Counted from the stretch's first letter, positions 35,131-46,904 are shown. The stretch: DNA of 64,000 nt from Roseovarius sp. 217 (GCF_000152845.1 NZ_CH902584.1:4002008-4066007), one strand, 5' to 3'. Numbers and translations: made by a program. Notes: generated by a model not told the origin, from the sequence alone.

Positions 35131-36041
35131 GACGCATCCTCCACCATCCAGCGGCACAATTCAGGAAAGGAAATGCCCAGCGCCTGCGCCTGTTCCGGCA
35201 CCAAGGAGGTCGGCGTCATCCCCGGCTGCGTGTTGGTCTCAAGCAGGATCAACCCGTCAAGACCGCGCGCTTCATCCCAGCGAAAATCAGTGCGGCTCAC
35301 CCCGCGACAGCCCAGAACCTCATGCGCCCGCAGCGCATAGTCGAGGCATGCGTCGAAGATCTCCTGCGGCACATCGGCAGGCACCACATGGCGCGAGCCA
35401 CCGGGCTTGTATTTGGCATCGTAGTCATACCAGCCTTCGGTCAGGATATCCGTCACCGTCAGAGCCCGGTCGCCGATCACCGTGGTCGTGAGTTCACGCC
35501 CCGGCGCATAGCTCTCCACCATCACCACATCCGGCATATCATCCGAGAGCGCAGGCGGCCGGTTGGCCCCGGCCTCGACCAGATAGACGCCTACGGACGA
35601 TCCCTCATTGTAGGGCTTGACCACATAGGGCGGCGGCATCACATGCCCGGCCCGCACCTCGTCACGCCGCGCCAACACGCTGTCGACCACAGGCAGACCG
35701 GCCGCGCGGTAGGCCACCTTGGTGCGCTCCTTGTCCATGGCGAGAGCGGACGACAGAACGCCCGAATGAGTATAGGGCAGGCCCAGCCATTCCAGCATCC
35801 CCTGCACGCACCCATCCTCACCCCAACGCCCATGCAGGGCATTGAATACCACGTCCGGCTTTATGTCTTGTAAACGCGTGCAGAGGTCTGTCGCGGCATC
35901 CACCTCGACCACCTCAAACCCTGCTTCCCTCAACGCGACGGCGCATTCACGCCCTGAAGAGAGCGACACGTCCCTCTCCGCCGAGGGGCCGCCCATGATC
36001 ACCGCCACTTTCGGGGTTGTTCTGCTCGAACCAACCACCAT
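35118..36041 (-). CDS. ddl: D-alanine--D-alanine ligase
   Basis: Start 36041 ([18 protein letters not shown]) has GAGGCAC upstream and gives 307 residues, the usual size. Motifs include [17 protein letters not shown]-grasp parts [14 protein letters not shown] and [14 protein letters not shown], and the C-terminal [11 protein letters not shown] with metal-binding Glu/Asn. It joins two D-Ala for the peptidoglycan stem peptide in the cytoplasm. It lies between murB and ftsQ. Confidence 0.95.
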   Translation of the reverse strand: MVVGSSRTTPKVAVIMGGPSAERDVSLSSGRECAVALREAGFEVVEVDAATDLCTRLQDIKPDVVFNALHGRWGEDGCVQGMLEWLGLPYTHSGVLSSALAMDKERTKVAYRAAGLPVVDSVLARRDEVRAGHVMPPPYVVKPYNEGSSVGVYLVEAGANRPPALSDDMPDVVMVESYAPGRELTTTVIGDRALTVTDILTEGWYDYDAKYKPGGSRHVVPADVPQEIFDACLDYALRAHEVLGCRGVSRTDFRWDEARGLDGLILLETNTQPGMTPTSLVPEQAQALGISFPELCRWMVEDASCNR

Positions 36042-36093
36042 GTGCCTCAATGTCCCGGACCGGTTTACCGGCCCTGTTGTCGTATTGTTTTTG

Positions 36094-37038
36094 TTAGTCT
36101 GCCTGAGGGCTTGCGCCCGGAGCCGGTTCACCGACCCTCATGATTTCCCACTCTAACTCTATTCCACGCATTTGAAAAACCTTTTTTCGCACCTCGTCGC
36201 CGAGGCCCTCAAGATCAGCAGCAGAGGCCCCGCCCGTGTTGATCAAAAAGTTGGGATGCATCTCGCTCATCTGCGCCGCCCCGCGCCGCGCGCCGCGCAA
36301 TCCCGCCTCGTCGATCACCTTCCAGGCCTTGAGATCATGCACGTCATCGGCCCGCCCGGTCGAGGAAAACCCGGCCGGATTGCGGAATGTGCTGCCGGCA
36401 CTGCGCTCTTTGGTGGGCTGTGTGGCATCACGCTTGGCGATCTGCTCGGCCATCTTGGCCTCCAGTGTCGCCGGATCACCCGGCACGCCTTCAAACGTCG
36501 CCTCAAAGATCACCCAGCCGTCGGGCAGCGCGCTGTGCCGGTAGGCGAATTGCAGCTCTCGCGGGCCAAGTGTAACCACCTCGCCGCTCCGTGTCACGGC
36601 CCGCGCCTCGATCAGATGATCCGCCACATAGGCCCCATAGCAGCCCGCGTTCATCCGGACCGCGCCACCGATGCTGCCCGGAATGGTGCGCAGAAACGTG
36701 AGATCCACACCCGCCTCCGCCGCCCGCCGCGCGACATGCGCATCGAGCGCGGCCGCCCCGGCAACGACGCGCGGACCCTCAACGCGAATACCGTTGAACC
36801 CGCGTCCCAACCGGATCACCACGGCGTGAAGGCCCCCATCGCGCACGATGAGATTGCTGCCCACACCCATGGGAAAAACTGGCACCGACGCATCCAGCCC
36901 AGCCAGAAATGCTGCCAGATCCTCCAGATCAGCCGGTTGAAACAGCCAATCCGCGGGCCCGCCCACGCGCAGCCAGGTCAGATCGGCCAAAGGCCTATTC
37001 GGGGTCAATGCGCCCCGCGTATCAGGAAATCTCATCAT
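36094..37038 (-). CDS. murB: UDP-N-acetylenolpyruvoylglucosamine reductase MurB
   Basis: The 314-residue flavoenzyme has the FAD segment [20 protein letters not shown] and [16 protein letters not shown], and the catalytic Ser in AGSTFRNP. No Tyr-loop is present. It makes UDP-N-acetylmuramate with NADPH. ATG 37038 or 37035 are both possible starts. DUF2484 precedes it. Confidence 0.95.
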   Translation of the reverse strand: MMRFPDTRGALTPNRPLADLTWLRVGGPADWLFQPADLEDLAAFLAGLDASVPVFPMGVGSNLIVRDGGLHAVVIRLGRGFNGIRVEGPRVVAGAAALDAHVARRAAEAGVDLTFLRTIPGSIGGAVRMNAGCYGAYVADHLIEARAVTRSGEVVTLGPRELQFAYRHSALPDGWVIFEATFEGVPGDPATLEAKMAEQIAKRDATQPTKERSAGSTFRNPAGFSSTGRADDVHDLKAWKVIDEAGLRGARRGAAQMSEMHPNFLINTGGASAADLEGLGDEVRKKVFQMRGIELEWEIMRVGEPAPGASPQAD

Positions 37039-37090
37039 GGCAGTTCTTCTGCCTTCTGCCGCGCCCAAGGTAAAGCCCCATGCGCCCGAG

Positions 37091-37336
37091 CTACCCCAAG
37101 CGCTGCCTGATCCAACGCCCGAGATAGATCACCGGCCAACGCAAAACGCTCATGCCCGCGACCATCACCAACAGACCAATCCAGGGTCCGTTCTGCCATG
37201 TGACAAACCCGAGGATCGGCACGCCGAGCGCAATCAGAACATAGGCCCGCCGCCAGTAATTGTCGCGGCTTGGCAGCATCGCCAAGACATTTGCAGCCAC
37301 CGCCCAGAGGCAGGCCAATATCAGAGACAGTGTCAT
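37091..37336 (-). CDS. DUF2484 family small membrane protein
   Basis: The 81-residue protein has three hydrophobic segments ([52 protein letters not shown]) with the Trp/Arg-rich end [10 protein letters not shown]. It matches DUF2484, which Rhodobacterales carry between murC and murB. GGAGGG lies just before the ATG. The start overlaps the stop of the APC permease gene. A role in envelope synthesis is inferred only from context. Confidence 0.85.
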   Translation of the reverse strand: MTLSLILACLWAVAANVLAMLPSRDNYWRRAYVLIALGVPILGFVTWQNGPWIGLLVMVAGMSVLRWPVIYLGRWIRQRLG

Positions 37337-38520
37337 CCCAACCCTCCAAGGCTCGCGCCCAAGGCGGCCAACGCCACCACCACACCAAAGACCGGCACCG
37401 CCATCGGCACCCGAAACGCCGCTTCGGGCACCCGCCGCTTCATCAGGATCAGCGCGCCATTGACCAACACGAACACCGTCAAGAGCAACGTCGAGGTCAC
37501 ACCCGCCAGCTCCGCCACCGGCAAGGCCAGCGCGCCCCCGATGACCGCCACACTGATCAGCACGGTCGCGCGCACTGGCGTGCCAAACCGGGGATGCGCG
37601 TGGTGAAACACGGACAGCCATGCACTGCGCCGTCCCAGACCAAACAGAACCCGGCTCGCCATCACCATCTGCGCCAGAACGCCATTCAGTGCCGCCACCA
37701 CCGCGATCAACGACAAAAACGCAGCACTGCCGCCCTGCCCCATTTGCCACACCAGCGCCAAGGGCTGCTCACTCGCGCCAAGCCGCTCGAGCGGCACCGA
37801 CCGCACCGCCGCCCAAGTGACCAACGCGTAAAGCAGGCTCGTGATGATCAGGGACAACAGGATTGCACGGGGCAGGACGCGCTCCGGTTCGCGCACCTCT
37901 TCGGCCATGTTGACGATATCCTCAAACCCGATGAAGGCGAAGAAAGCCAGCACCGCCCCGGCCGTCACGCCCGACCAGACTATCTCTTGCGGCATCTGAA
38001 AATCCGCGACAGGCACGGCGCTGAACCCTGCATAAACCACCAGACCCAGTCCCAGAACCTCAACCACCGTAAAGATCGCGGCAAGCGCAAGGCTCTCCAA
38101 CACGCCGACCACGGCCACCGCCGCCAACAGCGCCCCGATCACCACCATGCTCGGCCCCGCAGGCCATCCCGTCACTGCGCCCAGATACCCCACGCCACCA
38201 CGCAACACTGCCGCTGCCGATACCGCCCCGGCCATCACAATCGCCAGCCCGACGAGCGTGCCCAACCATGGCGCTTGCACCCCCTTTGCGACAAAGGCCG
38301 CCTCGCCGGCGGCTTCCGGAAACCGGGTGGAAAACTCAGCATAACTCAGCGCTGTGGGGGCGGCGATGACCCCCGCCAGCACAAAGGCCAAGGGTGCCCA
38401 GATTCCGGCTTCGGCGGCCACGGCCCCGACCAGAACGTAAATCCCGGCCCCCACCATGACCCCAACACCGTAAGCGGTCAGCAATCCTAGCCCGATCCTG
38501 CGTTTGAGGATCTCGGCCAT
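37333..38520 (-). CDS. APC-family amino-acid permease
   Basis: The 395-residue transporter begins MAEILKRRIGLGLLTAYGVG, with GVGVMVGAGIYVLVGAVAAEAG as the substrate-binding unwound helix 1. It has about 11-12 membrane segments and FAFIGFEDIVNMAEEV as the helix-6 motif. It probably imports an amino acid or amine. It lies between murC (five bases upstream) and DUF2484 (4-base overlap), inside the dcw cluster, where no transporter is normally found. Base composition does not differ visibly from its neighbours. Confidence 0.88.
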   Translation of the reverse strand: MAEILKRRIGLGLLTAYGVGVMVGAGIYVLVGAVAAEAGIWAPLAFVLAGVIAAPTALSYAEFSTRFPEAAGEAAFVAKGVQAPWLGTLVGLAIVMAGAVSAAAVLRGGVGYLGAVTGWPAGPSMVVIGALLAAVAVVGVLESLALAAIFTVVEVLGLGLVVYAGFSAVPVADFQMPQEIVWSGVTAGAVLAFFAFIGFEDIVNMAEEVREPERVLPRAILLSLIITSLLYALVTWAAVRSVPLERLGASEQPLALVWQMGQGGSAAFLSLIAVVAALNGVLAQMVMASRVLFGLGRRSAWLSVFHHAHPRFGTPVRATVLISVAVIGGALALPVAELAGVTSTLLLTVFVLVNGALILMKRRVPEAAFRVPMAVPVFGVVVALAALGASLGGLG

Positions 38521-38524
38521 GTCT

Positions 38525-39922
38525 CTATCCCTTGAGACGCGCAGGAAGCCCGTTGGCCCAGGCACTGATCGTGCCCGCGCCCAGACAGACAACCATATCC
38601 CCCGGTCCGGCCTGCTCGCGCACCAGCCGCTCCAGATCGTCTTCGTCACGGATCGCGCGGGCGTGTCGATGGCCGTGCCGGATGAGCCCCGCCACAAGAT
38701 CATCCCGGCTCGCCCCCGGAATGGGATCTTCACCCGCAGCGTAGACCTCGGCAATCGCCACCACATCCGCCTCGTTGAAGCAGCCGCAGAAATCATCAAA
38801 CAGGCTCGCCAATCGCGTATAGCGATGCGGCTGATGCACCGCGATCACCCGACCGGTCGTGGCCTGACGTGCGGCGCGCAGCACGGCGGCAATCTCAACC
38901 GGATGATGACCGTAATCGTCGATAATGGTGACACCGTCCACCTCGCCTACGCGGGTAAACCGCCGGTTGACGCCGCCGAAACTGGCCAAGGCCGCGCGGA
39001 TTTCATCGGCCTTCATGCCCAGATGCCGGGCCACCGCCACGGCACTCAGCGCATTGCTGACATTGTGATCGCCGGGCATCGGCAGGGTGCAGCCTTCGAT
39101 CACCCGCCCTTCGGCCTGAAGAGCCACATCAAAATGCGCGACACCCTTCTCGTAGGTCAGATTGACCGCGCGCACATCGGCCTGCGCGTTGAAACCATAG
39201 GTCAGAACCCGACGGTCAGTGATCCGCCCGACCAGCGCCTGCACTTCGGGATGATCAGTGCAACAGACAGCCAGACCGTAAAACGGAATATTGCTGACAA
39301 AGTCGTAAAACCCCTGCCGCAACCGCTCGAAATCGCCCCAATGCTCCATATGCTCGGGGTCGATATTGGTGACGATCGCAATGGTCGCGGGCAGACGGTT
39401 AAAGGTGCCGTCGCTCTCGTCGGCCTCCACCACCATCCACTCGCCCTGCCCCATACGCGCATTGCTGCCATAGGCATGGATCACACCACCGTTGATCACC
39501 GTGGGATCAATCCCGCCCTTGACCAACAGCTCCGCGACAAGCGTCGTTGTGGTCGTCTTGCCATGGGTGCCCGCCACGGCGATGTTGGACTTGAGCCGCA
39601 TCAGCTCTGCCAGCATCTCGGCCCGGCGCACGACCGGCAAGCCACGCTTGCGTGCCTCATCCAGCTCGGGATTGCCCGGCTTGATGGCCGAAGAAATGAC
39701 CACCACCTCTGCCCCGTCCAGGTTCTCCGCCCGCTGCCCCTCGAATACCGTGGCGCCGATACCCGCCAACCGCTCGGTGATGGGGGTGGATTTCAGATCA
39801 GACCCCTGCACCCGGTAGCCATGGTTGATCAGCACCTCGGCAATCCCCGACATGCCAATACCGCCGATCCCCACGAAATGAATCGGTCCAATATCGGTCG
39901 GTAGCTTGGTGGCTGCATTCAT
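38525..39922 (-). CDS. murC: UDP-N-acetylmuramate--L-alanine ligase MurC
   Basis: The 465-residue Mur ligase shows [18 protein letters not shown] near the N-terminus, ATP-binding [31 protein letters not shown] and [12 protein letters not shown]. It adds the first amino acid to UDP-MurNAc. The start overlaps the murG stop region by four bases. Length is normal. Confidence 0.97.
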   Translation of the reverse strand: MNAATKLPTDIGPIHFVGIGGIGMSGIAEVLINHGYRVQGSDLKSTPITERLAGIGATVFEGQRAENLDGAEVVVISSAIKPGNPELDEARKRGLPVVRRAEMLAELMRLKSNIAVAGTHGKTTTTTLVAELLVKGGIDPTVINGGVIHAYGSNARMGQGEWMVVEADESDGTFNRLPATIAIVTNIDPEHMEHWGDFERLRQGFYDFVSNIPFYGLAVCCTDHPEVQALVGRITDRRVLTYGFNAQADVRAVNLTYEKGVAHFDVALQAEGRVIEGCTLPMPGDHNVSNALSAVAVARHLGMKADEIRAALASFGGVNRRFTRVGEVDGVTIIDDYGHHPVEIAAVLRAARQATTGRVIAVHQPHRYTRLASLFDDFCGCFNEADVVAIAEVYAAGEDPIPGASRDDLVAGLIRHGHRHARAIRDEDDLERLVREQAGPGDMVVCLGAGTISAWANGLPARLKG

Positions 39923-41025
39923 CGGCTCTGCCCTTTATTCGCAATGTCTTCGACCATATCGGCCAGATGTTGTGGCGCGTCCGGCATCCCGCAGCTCAGC
40001 GCCGCCTGCGCCATCATCGACGCGCCCCTCGGATCGCTCAGCACAGCGGCAATCTGTTCGGTCAGCACCGCCTCGGATAGCCGGCTCTCGGGGATCACGA
40101 TTGCCCCGCCAGCCGCCGCCAACCCGCGCGCATTGGCGGCCTGATGGTCCCCCGCCGCGGCGGCATAGGGGATCAGGATCGCAGGTCGCCCGATGATGGA
40201 AATATCGGCGATACTCGACGCTCCCGCCCGGCTGATGACCAATTGCGCCTCAGTCATGCGCCGCGGCACATCGCGGAAAAACGGCTGAACATCCGCATCA
40301 ATCCCGGCCCCGGCGTAGAACCGCGCCACGCGGTTCATATCCTCTTCGCGCGCCTGATGGCTCACCCGGACATTGCGCAGGATCGCCTCCGGCAGCGCGG
40401 CAATCGCGGCGGGCACCACATCGCTGAGGATCCGCGCGCCTTGAGAGCCGCCGATCACCAGCACCGACATCGGATAATCTCCGGGCGCGATATACCCCGC
40501 CCCCGCCCGCTCCAGCACGGCCGCACGCACCGGATTGCCCACCGGCACGCCTTCGGCACCCTCCGGCAGCGTTGTCGGCCATGTGCCGCAGGCCACCACA
40601 TCGACCCGCCTCGCAAAAATTCGATTGACCCGGCCCAGAACCCCGTTCTGCTCATGGACCATGCGCGGACGCCGCAACGCCCATGCCGCGACCAAGGCCG
40701 GAATGCTCGGATAGCCACCAAAGCCCACCACCACATCCGGCTTGTCGCGCATCATCCGCAGTCCGGCTCCCACCACGCCGCCCGCGACCTGAAACGGCAC
40801 CATCACTTTGTTGAGAAGGCCGCCCCGCGCAAAGGTGGCGCTAGCCACCTGCTCGATCTCGACGGAATGCGGAAAGCCGCCCACATAGCGCGCCCCGCGC
40901 GCATCGGTGCTCAGACGCACCCGCCAGCCCCGCCGCAGCATCACCTCGGCCAGCGCCTGCGCCGGAAACATATGCCCGCCCGTGCCGCCCGCCGCGATGA
41001 TCAAGAGGGGCTGCCGCGCGCTCAC
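39919..41025 (-). CDS. murG: UDP-GlcNAc transferase MurG (lipid II synthase)
   Basis: The 368-residue GT-B enzyme has the N-terminal [34 protein letters not shown] and the nucleotide-sugar segments [13 protein letters not shown] and [17 protein letters not shown]. It adds GlcNAc to lipid I at the inner membrane face. It overlaps ftsW and murC by four bases each, so the three form a coupled unit. Confidence 0.97.
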   Translation of the reverse strand: MSARQPLLIIAAGGTGGHMFPAQALAEVMLRRGWRVRLSTDARGARYVGGFPHSVEIEQVASATFARGGLLNKVMVPFQVAGGVVGAGLRMMRDKPDVVVGFGGYPSIPALVAAWALRRPRMVHEQNGVLGRVNRIFARRVDVVACGTWPTTLPEGAEGVPVGNPVRAAVLERAGAGYIAPGDYPMSVLVIGGSQGARILSDVVPAAIAALPEAILRNVRVSHQAREEDMNRVARFYAGAGIDADVQPFFRDVPRRMTEAQLVISRAGASSIADISIIGRPAILIPYAAAAGDHQAANARGLAAAGGAIVIPESRLSEAVLTEQIAAVLSDPRGASMMAQAALSCGMPDAPQHLADMVEDIANKGQSR

Positions 41026-42185
41026 CGCCGCCCCCGCAGAATATCCCCGATCTGGCCCTGTGGCCGCGTCCGGGTAAAGGCAAGAAGCATGCCCACGGCA
41101 ATGCCCCCCGCTACCACAGAGGATCCACCATAGCTCACGAACGGCAGCGTCATGCCCTTCGCAGGCAGAAGGCGCACCGCCACACCCATGTTGATCATCG
41201 CTTGCGCCCCAAACATGATCACAAGCCCGGTCCCCGCCAACCGAATGAACGGATCGCGTTCCCGCATCAACCGCATCAGCGAGCGCACGACGACACTGGC
41301 ATAAAGGGCAATGATGCAGAGCACGAGAACCAGCCCGTATTCCTCAGCCGCCACCGCGATGATGAAATCCGTATGCGCATCCGGCAGGCTCCATTTCACC
41401 TGTCCCTCACCCACGCCGACGCCAAAAAATCCGCCCTCGCGGATCGCATTGGTGGCAAAGCCAAGCTGCGTTGTCGGGTCCACCTCCGGGCTCAGAAATC
41501 CGTCGATCCGTCGCGCAAAATGCTCGGAATTGGAATAGGCAAAGGTGCCGACAAGCACCACGCCCCCCGCCATGCCCAACAGCAGCGTCACCGGCGCACC
41601 GGCCACAAAATACATCACACCCCAGCCAAACAGCACCAGCGCCGCCTGCCCGAAATCAGGCTGCATCGCCAGAAAGGCAAGGATCACGATGGTCAGCAGA
41701 AACGACCAACTCAGCCCCGGCGGCCCATTCACCTGTTGGCTTGCGGCCATCATCCAGGCAGCGACCACCACAAACACCGGCTTGAGAAACTCTGACGGCT
41801 GAACCGAGGCAAAGCCCAGACTGTACCACCGCACAGCGCCCTTGCCGAAATCGGTGCCGAGAAACGGCAGCGCCATCAGGGCAAGAAACGCAGCAAGGAA
41901 CCCCAACACCGCCAGACGTCGCACCATCTCTGGGCGCATCATCGACACCAGCACCATCACTGCCAGCGCCATCCCGCCAAACAGCGCCTGCCTCTGCACG
42001 TAATAAAACGCACCAAGCCCGTTTTTCTCTGCCAAGGGCGGCGAGGCCGCAAGGCCCAGCAAGATCCCGATACTGAACAGGATCAGAACACAGGTCAGCG
42101 ACCATTTGTCGATCGTGCGCCACCATTTCGGAAGGACGGGCTCTGCGTCCCGCAGGGGCATTGCCCCGTAGACCATTTCTGTCAT
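41022..42185 (-). CDS. ftsW: SEDS glycosyltransferase FtsW
   Basis: The 387-residue protein has about ten membrane helices and the SEDS-family motifs [27 protein letters not shown] and [15 protein letters not shown] near the C-terminus. It polymerises septal peptidoglycan together with FtsI. It is the first dcw gene in this window. murD, which usually precedes it, is missing here and a plus-strand flavoprotein gene begins 120 bases away. Confidence 0.95.
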   Translation of the reverse strand: MTEMVYGAMPLRDAEPVLPKWWRTIDKWSLTCVLILFSIGILLGLAASPPLAEKNGLGAFYYVQRQALFGGMALAVMVLVSMMRPEMVRRLAVLGFLAAFLALMALPFLGTDFGKGAVRWYSLGFASVQPSEFLKPVFVVVAAWMMAASQQVNGPPGLSWSFLLTIVILAFLAMQPDFGQAALVLFGWGVMYFVAGAPVTLLLGMAGGVVLVGTFAYSNSEHFARRIDGFLSPEVDPTTQLGFATNAIREGGFFGVGVGEGQVKWSLPDAHTDFIIAVAAEEYGLVLVLCIIALYASVVVRSLMRLMRERDPFIRLAGTGLVIMFGAQAMINMGVAVRLLPAKGMTLPFVSYGGSSVVAGGIAVGMLLAFTRTRPQGQIGDILRGRR

Positions 42186-42305
42186 CTGACTGCCGCCTCA
42201 TGCATCTTGCGCCCCTTTTCGGGGTCTGACACATATCCTAGCGTTATTTTCACCTTAATGCCAGAACTATCCCCTTGCCAATCGGCAGCATTTCGCGTCA
42301 GAGGC

Positions 42306-43508
42306 ATGCCCATGCGCCACGCCTGCACCACTCTTATTCTCGGGGCCGGGGCCGCCGGCATGATGTGTGCCGCCCATGCCGGGCCGGGCACGCTGGTGAT
42401 CGACCATGCACGCGCACCGGGCGAAAAGATCCGCATCTCGGGCGGCGGGCGCTGCAATTTCACCAACCTTGGCACGACACCGGCGAATTTCATCTCGGCC
42501 AACCCGCATTTCTGCAAATCGGCGCTCTCGCGCTATACCCAATGGGATTTTCTCGATCTCATCGCGCGCCACGGCATAGCCTGGCACGAAAAAACCCTGG
42601 GCCAGCTCTTTTGTGACGACAAGGCGACCCAAATCGTTGCCATGCTGGTCAAGGAACTGCGCCAAGCCGGGGCCGAACTCTGGCTCTCGACGCAAGTGTC
42701 AGATGTCACCCATGACGGCCGCCACTTCTGCGTCACGCTCGACCGCGAGGGGCGGCGTGTCACGGTCACGGCCCGCAACCTCGTGCTCGCCACGGGGGGC
42801 AAATCCATTCCCAAGATGGGCGCCACCGGCATGGCCTATGACATCGCACAGCAATTCGGCCATCAGTTGACGGACATTCGCCCCGCCCTTGTGCCGCTCA
42901 CCTTTTCCGACGCGCCCTTTGCCGCGCTCTCGGGCACCGCTCTGCCGGTGCGCGCCAGTTGCGACGGGATCAGCTTTGACGAGGCGGCGCTGTTCACCCA
43001 TCGCGGCCTCTCTGGCCCCGCGATCCTGCAAATCTCGTCCGTCTGGCGTGAGGGTCAGCCCATATCCCTTGATCTTGACCCCAACGCCACGCTCTATGAC
43101 GCACTCCGCCAACAGCGTCAGACCGCAGGTCGCCGCAACATCACCACCGACCTCAGCCATCACTTGCCCACGAAACTGGTGGCCTATCTCGCCCCTGCCC
43201 TTGGCCTCACAGGCAATCTCGCCGATCACTCCGACGCACGGTTGGCTGCGATCACCGACGCGCTGCGCGGCTGGACGCTCAAACCCACCGGCACCGAAGG
43301 CTACCGCACCGCCGAAGTCACGCTTGGCGGTATCGCCACCGACGGGCTCTCGTCCAAGACCCTCGAGTCCCGGCATCTCCCCGGCCTCTATGCCATTGGC
43401 GAGGCCGTGGATGTAACCGGCTGGCTTGGCGGCTACAATTTCCAATGGGCGTGGTCGTCGGGCTGGGCCGCAGGCACAGCGATTGCCCAAGCCGGGACAG
43501 ACGCCTAG
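42306..43508 (+). CDS. HI0933/BaiN-like NAD(P)/FAD-dependent oxidoreductase
   Basis: The 400-residue flavoprotein begins with TTLILGAGAAGMMCAAHAG (Rossmann dinucleotide motif) followed by GEKIRISGGGRCNFTNLG, the typical HI0933-family signature. It ends with GLYAIGEAVDVTGWLGGYNFQWAWSSG. The sequence resembles the TIGR03862 group of uncharacterised flavoproteins. Substrate is unknown. ATG 42306 follows AGAGG. The gene is divergent from ftsW. Confidence 0.85.
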   Translation: MPMRHACTTLILGAGAAGMMCAAHAGPGTLVIDHARAPGEKIRISGGGRCNFTNLGTTPANFISANPHFCKSALSRYTQWDFLDLIARHGIAWHEKTLGQLFCDDKATQIVAMLVKELRQAGAELWLSTQVSDVTHDGRHFCVTLDREGRRVTVTARNLVLATGGKSIPKMGATGMAYDIAQQFGHQLTDIRPALVPLTFSDAPFAALSGTALPVRASCDGISFDEAALFTHRGLSGPAILQISSVWREGQPISLDLDPNATLYDALRQQRQTAGRRNITTDLSHHLPTKLVAYLAPALGLTGNLADHSDARLAAITDALRGWTLKPTGTEGYRTAEVTLGGIATDGLSSKTLESRHLPGLYAIGEAVDVTGWLGGYNFQWAWSSGWAAGTAIAQAGTDA

Positions 43509-43534
43509 CCGTTCGGTCCCAGCCCGCCTCGGTC

Positions 43535-43569
43535 AGGCCGACAGACCAAAGACTGTCTTGCGGCCTTTT
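43535..43569 (+). terminator. Probable terminator after the flavoprotein gene
   Basis: AGGCCGACAG (43535-43544) can pair with CTGTC and CGGCCT at 43553-43566 (three-base bulge), followed by TTTT. It lies 27 bases after the stop codon. Confidence 0.5.
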
Positions 43570-43698
43570 GCTGACCTTGGCCTCAATCCCCAATGCGCGG
43601 AACAAAGGCGCGTAGCGCCGCCGCGCGGCGGTCGGGCACCACGCGGCTCATCGCTTGGGGTCAGCGTCAGCAAACGCCCCCACCGCCCCCCTTACACC
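43570..43698. other. Intergenic stretch with gene-like remnant on the minus strand
   Basis: On the minus strand, from about 43640 down into the terminator, a stretch reads RRRYAPLFRALGIEAKVSKR and then PQDSLWSVGLTEAGWDR. It has plausible protein composition but no proper start and a stop codon just upstream. It may be a broken gene end or a dispersed repeat. No full gene is present. Confidence 0.3.
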
Positions 43699-45828
43699 CT
43701 ATCCACGCGCCTCGCGAATGAGCCGCAGAATGTCCTTGGCCGCCTCGGGAATATTCGTGCCCGGCCCAAAGATCGCCTTGACCCCCGCTTTTTGCAAAAA
43801 GGCATAGTCCTGCTGCGGAATGACGCCGCCGCAGATCACGATAATATCGCCCGCATCGCGCGCCCTCAGCGCCTCGATCAGTTTGGGGGCCAGTGTCTTG
43901 TGCCCTGCCGCCTGAGAACTGATCCCCACGACATGCACGTCATTGTCTATGGCATCCTGCGCCGCCTCCTCGGGCGTTTGGAACAAGGGGCCGACATCGA
44001 CGTCAAACCCGATATCGGCAAAGGCCGTGGCAATCACCTTGGCCCCCCGGTCATGCCCGTCCTGCCCCATTTTGACGACCAGCATGCGCGGCCGCCGCCC
44101 CTCTACCTCGGCGAAATCCTCCACCGATTTCTGAATGGCGGCAAAGCCCGCATCGCCCTCATAGGCCGCGCCATACACCCCGGCCAGCGTCTTGACCTCG
44201 GCGCGGTGCCGCCCGAATTCCTTTTCCAGTGCCATGCTGATCTCTCCCACAGTGGCGCGCGCCCGCGCGGCATCCACCGCCGCGTCAAGCAGATTGCCCC
44301 CCGCGCGCGCGCGGCGCGTCAATTCGTCGAGCGCGGCCTGACAGGCGGCCTCGTCCCGGCTCGCCCGAATACGCTCCAACCGCGCGATCTGAGACTCCCG
44401 TACCTTGTCATTGTCGATGTCGAGAATGTCGATCGGGTCTTCCTTGTCCTTGCGATACTTGTTCACGCCGACGATCACCTCGTCACCCCGGTCGATCATC
44501 GCCTGCCGGGTCGCCGCCGTCTCCTCGATCCGCAATTTGGGCATGCCGCTCTCGACCGCGCGGGTCATGCCGCCCATGTCCTCGACCTCCTCGATCAGCG
44601 CCCAGGCCTTCTCCGCCAGATCATGCGTCAGCTTCTCGACGTAATACGACCCCGCCAGCGGATCGACCACCTTGGTCACCCCGGTTTCCTCCTGCAGGAT
44701 CAACTGCGTGTTGCGCGCGATCCGCGCCGAGAAATCCGTGGGCAGGGCAATCGCCTCATCCAGCGCATTGGTATGCAGCGATTGCGTGCCGCCCAGAACC
44801 GCGCTCATCGCCTCATAGGCGGTGCGAATGACATTGTTATAGGGGTCCTGCTCCTGCAAACTCACGCCACTGGTCTGACAATGGGTGCGCAGCATCTTGG
44901 AGGTCTCGCGCGTCGCGCCGAACTCGGTCATGATCCGGTGCCACAAGAGCCGCGCCGCCCGCAACTTGGCCGCCTCCATGAAGAAATTCATCCCGATGGC
45001 AAAGAAGAACGACAGACGCGGCGCGAAACTGTCGACATCCATCCCCGCCTCAATCGCGGCACGCACATATTCGCGCCCATCCGCCAGCGTATAGGCAAGC
45101 TCCTGCACAAGGTTCGCGCCCGCCTCCTGCATGTGATAGCCGGAGATCGAGATCGAGTTGAACTTCGGCATATGTTCGGCGGTATAGGCGATGATATCCG
45201 ACACGATCCGCATCGACGGTTTGGGTGGATAGATATAGGTGTTGCGCACCATGAATTCTTTCAGAATGTCATTCTGAATGGTGCCCGACAGCAGGCTCTT
45301 GTCATGCCCCTGCTCTTCGCCCGCGACAATGAAACTGGCCAGAACCGGGATCACCGCACCGTTCATCGTCATGCTGACGCTGACCTTATCGAGCGGGATG
45401 CCATCAAAGAGGATTTTCATATCCTCGACGCTGTCAATCGCCACCCCGGCTTTGCCGACATCACCCTCGACGCGCGCATGATCGCTGTCATAGCCGCGAT
45501 GCGTGGCCAGATCAAAGGCGACCGACACCCCCTGCTGCCCCGCCGCCAGATTGCGGCGGTAAAAGGCGTTCGACTCCTCCGCCGTGGAGAATCCGGCATA
45601 TTGCCGGATCGTCCAGGGACGCCCGGCATACATCGTGGCCTTGACCCCGCGTGTGAACGGCGCTGCCCCCGGAATGCCCCCCATATGCGGCAGCTCCGCC
45701 ACATCCTCGGCGGTATAGAGCGGCGCGACGGGAATGCCCTCCAGCGTCTTCCAGGTCAGATCTTCGAGCGGCCGTCCCTTGAGTTCCGCCGCCGCCAGCT
45801 TACGCCAATCGTCTTTCTTCAAAGCCAT
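43699..45828 (-). CDS. Methylmalonyl-CoA mutase, B12-dependent
   Basis: Start 45828 ([13 protein letters not shown]) has AGAGGAC upstream and yields 709 residues. The N-terminal TIM barrel binds the CoA ester ([20 protein letters not shown], the [11 protein letters not shown] strand). The C-terminal B12 domain has [20 protein letters not shown] with the axial His (DxHxxG). It converts (R)-methylmalonyl-CoA to succinyl-CoA. It acts after PccAB, and its cofactor depends on cobalamin (cobST nearby). The gene start overlaps the sulfotransferase-like gene by 29 bases. Confidence 0.96.
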   Translation of the reverse strand: MALKKDDWRKLAAAELKGRPLEDLTWKTLEGIPVAPLYTAEDVAELPHMGGIPGAAPFTRGVKATMYAGRPWTIRQYAGFSTAEESNAFYRRNLAAGQQGVSVAFDLATHRGYDSDHARVEGDVGKAGVAIDSVEDMKILFDGIPLDKVSVSMTMNGAVIPVLASFIVAGEEQGHDKSLLSGTIQNDILKEFMVRNTYIYPPKPSMRIVSDIIAYTAEHMPKFNSISISGYHMQEAGANLVQELAYTLADGREYVRAAIEAGMDVDSFAPRLSFFFAIGMNFFMEAAKLRAARLLWHRIMTEFGATRETSKMLRTHCQTSGVSLQEQDPYNNVIRTAYEAMSAVLGGTQSLHTNALDEAIALPTDFSARIARNTQLILQEETGVTKVVDPLAGSYYVEKLTHDLAEKAWALIEEVEDMGGMTRAVESGMPKLRIEETAATRQAMIDRGDEVIVGVNKYRKDKEDPIDILDIDNDKVRESQIARLERIRASRDEAACQAALDELTRRARAGGNLLDAAVDAARARATVGEISMALEKEFGRHRAEVKTLAGVYGAAYEGDAGFAAIQKSVEDFAEVEGRRPRMLVVKMGQDGHDRGAKVIATAFADIGFDVDVGPLFQTPEEAAQDAIDNDVHVVGISSQAAGHKTLAPKLIEALRARDAGDIIVICGGVIPQQDYAFLQKAGVKAIFGPGTNIPEAAKDILRLIREARG

Positions 45829-46735
45829 TCTGATGTCCTCTTGCATTCTGGCCAGAGGGCAGGTGTCTCCCCGCCTCATCCGGTCCGGTTTCCTCACATA
45901 GTCGCGCCAGACCCTCCGCCCCGGCGGCAAGCCAGAACAGATCGTCGGCATAGGCCTCTTGCAGGGCCAATCTCTGATCCCGGTCAAAGGGCTGCCAGCG
46001 CCCCTCGCCCTCGGGCAATTGCGTCACATCTCCGCCCCGCGCCGCCACAGCGCGGCGCAAAGCCGCCAGATCGGGCGCGCGGTTGAGCCAGAGCCGTGAC
46101 GCCTTGCGCGGCAACGCCTCTATTCCGGTCATGGCGCGCAAACGATCCTCGGGCCGCCCGGCATGTGCCTCATGCGGCAGCACCACCAGATCGACACCGG
46201 GCAGCGCACAGGCCAGATCGCCGATCACCTCGCGCCAATGGCGGTTGACCGTCACCAAGCGGTCCAGATCATCGACCTCCGGCACAGCATGACCACGCCC
46301 CACGCCATAGGCCAATGCCGAGGCCCACCAACTGTCTTGTCCCCGCACCGACAGGGCCACGCGGGTGATGCGCCCATCGAATGCATGCGCAAACCGCGCC
46401 ATCCGGTCGCCTATGCCCGGATAGAGCCGGCCGCGCCGCAGGTTGCGCCGCGCCGCGCCGATCATGTTCTCGTCGCTCACCAGCACGCGGTTCAGCCCCT
46501 GCGCCCGCGCCTCGGCCAGCCGCAGCGCGATGCGCCCACGCGCACGGTCCAACTGCGCGGTGGCGCTCATCGCTCCGGCTATCGGAATGACCCCGCTCAG
46601 CACCCCGTCGCGCGTCACCTCCGGGCCCCAATAGCCAAGGCCCTGCGCGGCCAACTCGGCCGCATTGGCCCGCATGTAATGCTGAAACGATGTCGAGGCG
46701 GTGCGATGCGCCCCCAGATGCAGGATGATCTCCAT
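45800..46735 (-). CDS. Sulfotransferase-like protein
   Basis: The 311-residue protein begins [20 protein letters not shown], a PAPS-type phosphate-binding loop of the sulfotransferase superfamily. [21 protein letters not shown] and [20 protein letters not shown] follow, resembling the 3'-phosphate-binding part. It is soluble with no signal peptide. Substrate is unknown. Its last 29 bases overlap the start of the mutase gene in another frame, so the mutase ribosome site lies within it. This is an odd neighbour for a metabolic operon. Confidence 0.7.
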   Translation of the reverse strand: MEIILHLGAHRTASTSFQHYMRANAAELAAQGLGYWGPEVTRDGVLSGVIPIAGAMSATAQLDRARGRIALRLAEARAQGLNRVLVSDENMIGAARRNLRRGRLYPGIGDRMARFAHAFDGRITRVALSVRGQDSWWASALAYGVGRGHAVPEVDDLDRLVTVNRHWREVIGDLACALPGVDLVVLPHEAHAGRPEDRLRAMTGIEALPRKASRLWLNRAPDLAALRRAVAARGGDVTQLPEGEGRWQPFDRDQRLALQEAYADDLFWLAAGAEGLARLCEETGPDEAGRHLPSGQNARGHQNGFEERRLA

Positions 46736-46904
46736 GTCAGGTCTGACCTTTCGAATCGCCGCAATCCGCGGCCGGAAACTCTTGCCTCCGATCCTGCGAC
46801 CAATTCCTGACCATGCGCTTAACCCTGAAAAATTCACGCGGCTGCGGCATTCGCCCTTCGCAAACGCCACCAACCGGCCTATATCTGTGCCAGCAGGAGA
46901 GCCC

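Noticed and set aside
43426..46086. 886-residue plus-strand open frame opposite methylmalonyl-CoA mutase
   Set aside because: Composition (His/Arg/Pro/Gly) is that of an antisense shadow; the mutase on the other strand is certain.
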